NCBI GenBank assembly: GCA_001643675.2 | Contig: LSRY02000019.1 | Location: forward strand, 1-64,000 | Direction of reading: 5' to 3' | Source of the DNA: Monocercomonoides exilis | Taxonomy: Eukaryota; Preaxostyla; Oxymonadida; Polymastigidae | DNA: 64,000 nt | Shown here: positions 59,801 through 64,000 of the stretch, piece after piece | Position numbering within the stretch: the first letter of the stretch is position 1 | Layout of the letters: each line of letters starts with the position of its first letter | Program-made: the position numbers and the translations under genes | Notes under the pieces: model-generated | Seen by the model: only the letters and a program-made list of their open reading frames with translations | The model's database searches: none | What the model was told of the DNA's origin: nothing

Positions 59801-62800
59801 CCACACTGCTTGCTGTCGCTGCTGTTCCCCACAACAGAAGACACAAATATGAACTCACTTCTGAACACAAACACTCTTCGCAGAAGATCCTCCTCATCCC
59901 CATAATTGTCTGCTGTGCATCCCCATATTGCCAGCTCCTTCACAAACGGCTCCCCGAAGTTTATCAGGAACTGTGATTCACTTATCTGCGAGTCAAGGTC
60001 AGTGCACTTCACAAACACATCCCTCCCTTTCGAAGCAACATTCTCTCGCAATGTGATGTTCGACAGCACAAATGGCAATGCTTCCTGTGAGACACTCTGC
60101 GATTTCAAAAACATCCCTCCGCCCCTCCCAATGTTCGAGCAGAAACATTTTACCACATTCGTGTGGTTCATCTCCAGCTTCCCCCTCTCATTGAGGAGGA
60201 AGAACATTCCTCCTCCTTCATTCGAGCTTGCCGATCCACACCCATCAATTGTCGAATTCTCCATTTTCAATCTCACATCATTCGACACGTCACAGCAAAG
60301 CAATGAAGGGTTGATTGTCGCACTGTGCTTCACATTCGCAAATATGCATTGCTCAAATAGAATATTCCATACTTCTTCTGCATCATTCTTTTCGCTTGAA
60401 GCAATCGTATTTTCACTCATCGCAACTGCACTTTTCCCGCTCAATGCAATATCTTCAAATGTCACATTGTTCATTGCTATCGCACAATCTGTTGACACAC
60501 TCATGATCTCACACATCGATGACAATCCTGCGATGTTTGTCTTTTCAATCTCAACAATTCCTTTCGAGGCACCGATCAGCACAAATGACACCTCGCCTTC
60601 GGCACTGCCATGTGTGCTGATTGAACAGCTCACAATGCTCGTTTTGATTGCATCTGAACCTGTCTGGATGAGAATGCTTGCTCCGTTATCAAAAGCAGTC
60701 GGAATCACCATTCCCATTTCTTTGAATTGAACAGCCCCTTTGCATTCAACAATAGCATCTCCATCACCCTCAATCGCTTTCACAAATTGGATTTTGTCTG
60801 TTTCGCCATTTGTTCCTTCCGCCTTCATCCCACTCATCTCAATCACACTCCTTGCATCGCAAACCCCACGAATCATCATGCGCTCGACTCCAGAACTGAC
60901 TGTTCTCTTCAGCCCATAATCAACAGATCTGCACGGATATTCTTCCAACCCACACACCGCCACATTCTTTCCTTCCTCTGTAATAAACACGCTCGATCCA
61001 ATCTCTTTCCAGAAATAGATCAGCGGGATTGCACACTCTCTGTTTCCCCCATCATATCCCCTCATCGAGTCTTCTGTCAGCAACTCCAGTCTATCTTTCA
61101 CAAATGGCAATGTTTCGTTCTTGATGCTCTTGATGAGCAATGGAGATGAAATGAATAAGTCTTTCCCAAACTTCGCATTATTCGGCTTGTCAGTCGAAAA
61201 AACAGGCGAGGATATCACAAACCCTGCCTTTCCTTCCTCTTCCTCTTGTTTCTGCATCTTCAGCATTATTCCTCCTCCATATCCAACTCCTTCCTCTTCA
61301 TGTGGTGCTGTGCAGCAATAAAACTCACACCCGCTTATCAATAGGTTTGTGTTTGCAGATGCTTCATAAAAGAATGCACCTCCTCCCATCTCTTCTTCCT
61401 CTCCAGCAACAGCACACCCTTCAAATGTGCAGTCATCTATTTTCACTTTGAAATCTCTTCCATCATCATCATCATTCTCATTGTTCACAACACTTGTGCA
61501 TCCTCCACTTTCCTTCGAACGAGTAATCGATGAAAATGTGCATCCTGACATCTCATCGATATTTCCGTTATGGCACTCAACAACGCTCCCATCGCCAAAT
61601 GTGATTTCAGCAAAATTGCTCTTCGTCATATTCATCGAAGGCACACTTTCTGCATTCCCTTCAACAACAAATACCGATGAATCTCCAATTTTCATATTCT
61701 TTGTTGCAAACTCATTAATCTCCACCACCCCTCCAGCAGCCTTCACAAACACTGTCGAAATAGCCTCATCCCCTCCTTCCATCCCACATTTGGTCAGTGT
61801 GAGTTTCTCTGAATGGCACTCAAACACACTTTCATGATCTGTCAGCGATTTCTTCAAAGAAAAGATAATTCCAGTCACAAACACACTGACCGAGCTTTCA
61901 ATCAGTCCATTTTGTGCTCCCTCTTTCTGTTCAGAAACTTCACACTTCATTTCATTCTCTTTGGATGCAATGCTCCATTCGTTTGAGGTCAAATCCAATT
62001 CCTCATCAAATGAAAATGGCTCACAAATTGAGACATCCTTATTCTTCCCTTCAAAGTGGAGTGACACTGCCTTCAAAATAGTCGAACATGGAGACGCTTC
62101 ATATCCGCACATCGAAAAATCATGGCCCAAAGATCCTCCCACAAACGCTGGAGCTGAAAAGTTGTTCCACAGATACACCACCAGCGGGATGGCAAATGTT
62201 TCATTCAGCGTTGATCTCTCAAATCCATTCAATTTTGTGAAATCATTCAAATCAACTCCAAAGCTGATCGATTCTCTGTTAATCACACTCGAAAGATCAT
62301 GTGCGTTGATGAAGATTTCTTTCCCCTCTCTGGCATCACATTCAGAAAATGAAACATCCCTCAAAACGAATGACTGCGCTCCTTCAGCCAGATGAAGATA
62401 AATCCCTCCTCCATATCCGCACTCTCCATCTGCCGTTTGTGTTGCCTTGCAGCTCTCAAGTTGCAACAAATTACTTTCATCATTTGAAGTTTTTGTTCTC
62501 AGAAGGGAAGTATCTGTGATGTTTCCCACAGTGAATGATGATCCTTCATTCATCAAAACCCACAACCCTCCTCCATTTCCTCCATTGCTCTCACACCCGC
62601 ACATTGTTCCTCCAACAATTTCAAGAGAACAATCTCTCCCAAGTGTGCATTCCACTGCTCCTCCATCTCCTCCATCCCCTTTGAATCCACTCATCGTATT
62701 GTTCAACAATTTCACTGACTTGGCTGAACTTGTGGAAATCACTCTTATTGATCCTGATGGCAAATCTGCTGGCGATGCTGCTTTCACTGAAAGTGTTGAA

Positions 62801-64000
62801 TCCTCTATTGTGATGGATGCTCCATCAGCAACTCCAAATAAGACACTCTGTGTTTCAGAGTTAATATCCTCAACACTCATGGAAGTGAATGTGCCATAAA
62901 CACCACTTCCAACAAGGCTAATCAATGGATGATTCCCAATGGACAAAGACAACGCAGAAAACGATGAAACGGACACCTCACCTGCTGACACGGACAAAAA
63001 CACATAAGATAACGCCGACTGGGAATTTTGCAAAGAAAGTGAGCAATCTTCAAGCGAAAAGAATTGTGAGGAAGAAAAGAAGAACACTTCGTGATTTTGG
63101 AGAGCAGAAGGAACAGAGAAAGTTAGTGAACTGATATTTGCATTTGCACTGACTGTTATCATGCTTTCTCCACTTCCATCAGAATCGTCAATCACTTTCC
63201 ATCCGCTGTTTTCATCTTTTCCCCTGATTGTGTGTTTGAATGAGTCGAATATCAATTCATTTTTCACTTCAATCATCCCATCAACAACAATCTTCTTTTC
63301 CTCTTCTTGCCTCGTCAAACAATGCCTCAGACTCAGGCAGGGAAACTCAGCAAATCCACAAAGAGAATGGTCAAATGCATCAATACTGCTCACATAAATC
63401 TCATCTGGCAAAGGAATCAGATAAGCACCCAAAGGAATTGGCGTTGAGTCATCGCCTTTATCGAATCCTCGAATTTCATCCAGCAATGGATTCGAAGCTG
63501 TTAATGAAGTGATCTTCCCACTTCTTGCTGCTGATTCCAAATTCGGAGAATCAATGAAAATATCATTTCCCCACTTGGCTCTGTTTCCTTCAAATGCTGA
63601 TGAAATATGAAAGTTGGCATTTGTTTCTCTCACTTTCAGCCCAATTCCCCCTCCTCTGCCTTGAGTGGTTGAGGCATAACAGTTCTTCGCAATTCCTCCT
63701 TTCACATTCAATGAACCCCCGCTTCCCACTGCAACCATCATACCCCCTCCAAACTCAGAGTCTTCACTTCCGCAGCCATCAATGGTGCATTCTTCAAGGG
63801 TTATTGAATGTGACCCTTCACCCACACTCATCAGCGATGATCCGGTTGTTGTTCTCACAATATTGCTGAATGTGCAGTTGCCCAGGGTCAATGTTGCAGA
63901 CGATTCTTGAGGCACAGATATCAAACTTGTGGTGCTGAATGTTTGGACCCATTTCACATCTTTCATCTTCAACTCTCCTCCTTCCACCTTCACAAGTGAT
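56896..64000 (-). CDS. Giant beta-helix surface protein with pseudokinase-like tail (copy B, 5' end outside window)
   Basis: Open for more than 2,360 residues to TAG at 56,896. It matches copy A from about residue 636 onward: GGG-rich beta-helix repeats, CG-x4-PC motifs (CGFAEFPC, CGYEASPC, CGLEEYPC), the single membrane span MSIWPIIVIVLVVILLIVLV, basic WKKQKRR, a phospho-site-rich linker, and the kinase-like C-lobe. Here the tail is intact: WKAPELL, IPFGEYEAEIAGEKIKNGER, then CLSVNPADRQTLTSLKRLLI and a Ser-rich end. Recognisable kinase catalytic motifs (lysine, HRD, DFG) are missing. Where HRD would be expected the sequence reads NLSPHLVLF, so phosphotransfer is unlikely. The cytosolic linker differs from A (acidic insertion at about 57,840-57,870). 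Likely an adhesin or sensor whose tail docks signalling partners (inference). Confidence 0.87.
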   Translation of the reverse strand, partial: SLVKVEGGELKMKDVKWVQTFSTTSLISVPQESSATLTLGNCTFSNIVRTTTGSSLMSVGEGSHSITLEECTIDGCGSEDSEFGGGMMVAVGSGGSLNVKGGIAKNCYASTTQGRGGGIGLKVRETNANFHISSAFEGNRAKWGNDIFIDSPNLESAARSGKITSLTASNPLLDEIRGFDKGDDSTPIPLGAYLIPLPDEIYVSSIDAFDHSLCGFAEFPCLSLRHCLTRQEEEKKIVVDGMIEVKNELIFDSFKHTIRGKDENSGWKVIDDSDGSGESMITVSANANISSLTFSVPSALQNHEVFFFSSSQFFSLEDCSLSLQNSQSALSYVFLSVSAGEVSVSSFSALSLSIGNHPLISLVGSGVYGTFTSMSVEDINSETQSVLFGVADGASITIEDSTLSVKAASPADLPSGSIRVISTSSAKSVKLLNNTMSGFKGDGGDGGAVECTLGRDCSLEIVGGTMCGCESNGGNGGGLWVLMNEGSSFTVGNITDTSLLRTKTSNDESNLLQLESCKATQTADGECGYGGGIYLHLAEGAQSFVLRDVSFSECDAREGKEIFINAHDLSSVINRESISFGVDLNDFTKLNGFERSTLNETFAIPLVVYLWNNFSAPAFVGGSLGHDFSMCGYEASPCSTILKAVSLHFEGKNKDVSICEPFSFDEELDLTSNEWSIASKENEMKCEVSEQKEGAQNGLIESSVSVFVTGIIFSLKKSLTDHESVFECHSEKLTLTKCGMEGGDEAISTVFVKAAGGVVEINEFATKNMKIGDSSVFVVEGNAESVPSMNMTKSNFAEITFGDGSVVECHNGNIDEMSGCTFSSITRSKESGGCTSVVNNENDDDDGRDFKVKIDDCTFEGCAVAGEEEEMGGGAFFYEASANTNLLISGCEFYCCTAPHEEEGVGYGGGIMLKMQKQEEEEGKAGFVISSPVFSTDKPNNAKFGKDLFISSPLLIKSIKNETLPFVKDRLELLTEDSMRGYDGGNRECAIPLIYFWKEIGSSVFITEEGKNVAVCGLEEYPCRSVDYGLKRTVSSGVERMMIRGVCDARSVIEMSGMKAEGTNGETDKIQFVKAIEGDGDAIVECKGAVQFKEMGMVIPTAFDNGASILIQTGSDAIKTSIVSCSISTHGSAEGEVSFVLIGASKGIVEIEKTNIAGLSSMCEIMSVSTDCAIAMNNVTFEDIALSGKSAVAMSENTIASSEKNDAEEVWNILFEQCIFANVKHSATINPSLLCCDVSNDVRLKMENSTIDGCGSASSNEGGGMFFLLNERGKLEMNHTNVVKCFCSNIGRGGGMFLKSQSVSQEALPFVLSNITLRENVASKGRDVFVKCTDLDSQISESQFLINFGEPFVKELAIWGCTADNYGDEEDLLRRVFVFRSEFIFVSSVVGNSSDSKQCGEMKSTCSSLDVGVSHIIPSDYSQLLIWNETTLTGSCSAQRVTIKSMEASRNAKIKVSEISLADEGVVRTSESVRFEKVIFAFDGVQNAICSCLLHQMSGSLILESVSFHSESRTTANPQLLFDASLIVVEDGVFEADACSVNSLGFTKPVFNILGSERASFDDLGVDDVRCKSSVIECGKSEKVSVSRLTGTNITLQNESLISFENGHSSLFVSLVLSSFSNISRSTSGSCIVCTTHPMGCFEMCNCSLSKCSSESQKGSQVAITSAEKILMESCVFEGSLEERTENYLNREEEICRWNGSVVDVAKSSVMMKDTAILNSPEGGITTSGGNVKIEKGEFLNNNPSIEGYPSLRRNIICSDSGILNVMSLKGGDGLERNTSLWMLDDGCSFEGIVSERDSSFVIPVLESVEAKKEANRMKLAFKGMLLVPCNLSFSVVKRKGDEKEIEKFDFDMEGFLSEKEVEGSVAKDLLSSCGNEIEVSASILFGNAESPSSTNPFILKNASEAKGGDERIVEGGNKEMSIWPIIVIVLVVILLIVLVGFILFVVRWKKQKRRTEELEVIVEDNIRKDPKAIEMVTMEMSPEDQWRRAEREAEKKNEERIKKMVFEKSLGHSESSEHLLSESGSTEYILGRDSDKIPEWMLEKVDEKEEDDEETRKRTPSPSISSISTTDSDSTFVRGEDLCPTTSSMSNLVDAMACSSPHEKLIVDLRDSLFMLLHGRNKTKEMAIGTLKEREQTAAQILFWVANLALHSFDEMENELSSLANLSPHLVLFSEHMVICIVMHSDLLSDDDSDSSSISSSTVATSVSDDDRDSLPSSAFEDEDDFRKECLRWKAPELLINKKMGATKESVAFSIGMMLWECLTLQIPFGEYEAEIAGEKIKNGERPPMQPIGSSAFSELVNACLSVNPADRQTLTSLKRLLIQHFPPGAAILTLSDAVDYTCCSDRQHQLSGSALCSSISATFIS

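Larger units (their letters stand above)
55403..64000. repeat. 8.6-kb direct segmental duplication of about 3,060-11,640
   Basis: Bases 55,403-64,000 repeat 3,060-11,640 in the same orientation, at an offset of about 52,340-52,373. Similarity begins at GGCCATA near 55,408 and continues to the window edge. Most stretches are nearly identical, but differences cluster in short patches (for example 56,525-56,720, 57,810-57,870, 59,500-59,585, 61,385-61,490 and 62,770-62,900). Confidence 0.95.

Noticed and set aside
1-64000. tRNA and rRNA genes
   Set aside because: I looked for T-arm/B-box-like sequences and conserved rRNA stretches by eye and saw none I could support; a covariance search would be decisive.

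Overview
The window is nuclear DNA of a unicellular eukaryote. It has very long open frames, short GT-AG introns, AT-rich spacers with homopolymers and microsatellites, a eukaryotic Pumilio-family RNA-binding protein, a ubiquitin-specific protease and DNA-transposon remains. The large beta-helix surface proteins with a kinase-like tail, together with use of the standard stop codons, suggest an oxymonad / Preaxostyla-type anaerobic protist such as Monocercomonoides or Blattamonas. That assignment is inference.

Layout. 1-5,048 is a near-perfect palindrome centred near 2,520 whose arms hold the 3' end and downstream spacer of a surface-protein gene. 4,539-13,546 (minus) is a giant type I membrane protein: signal peptide, about 2,500 residues of parallel beta-helix-like repeats, one membrane span, and a cytoplasmic pseudokinase-like tail carrying a frameshift. 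A second copy, 5'-cut by the window edge, lies in direct orientation at 56,896-64,000 inside an 8.6-kb segmental duplication (from about 55,403). 15,060-18,230 is a decayed coiled-coil gene. 21,050-29,697 (minus) is a decayed large gene with a ubiquitin-like domain. It is interrupted at 22,847-27,518 by an insertion with 561-bp terminal inverted repeats and an 8-bp target duplication, which carries a headless and tailless piece of a surface-protein gene. 32,316-36,570 (plus) holds two parts of a DDE-type transposase with a ubiquitin-specific protease frame between them. A GC-rich, strongly self-complementary segment (36,671-36,782) follows. 37,912-39,490 is another decayed coiled-coil gene. 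39,491-42,640 is gene-poor and contains a TA-flanked foldback element with a 41-bp tandem repeat.

42,648-54,450 is the housekeeping-like part: a 1,785-residue charged protein of unknown function, one or two small minus-strand frames, a 1,561-residue PUF protein with eight repeats, and a short basic ORF. The left and right thirds are an accessory landscape of duplicated surface genes, decayed genes and mobile DNA.

The most interesting structures are the gene-carrying long-TIR insertion, whose conceptual removal restores the reading frame of its target; the transposase/USP arrangement; and the kinase-tailed surface-protein family.
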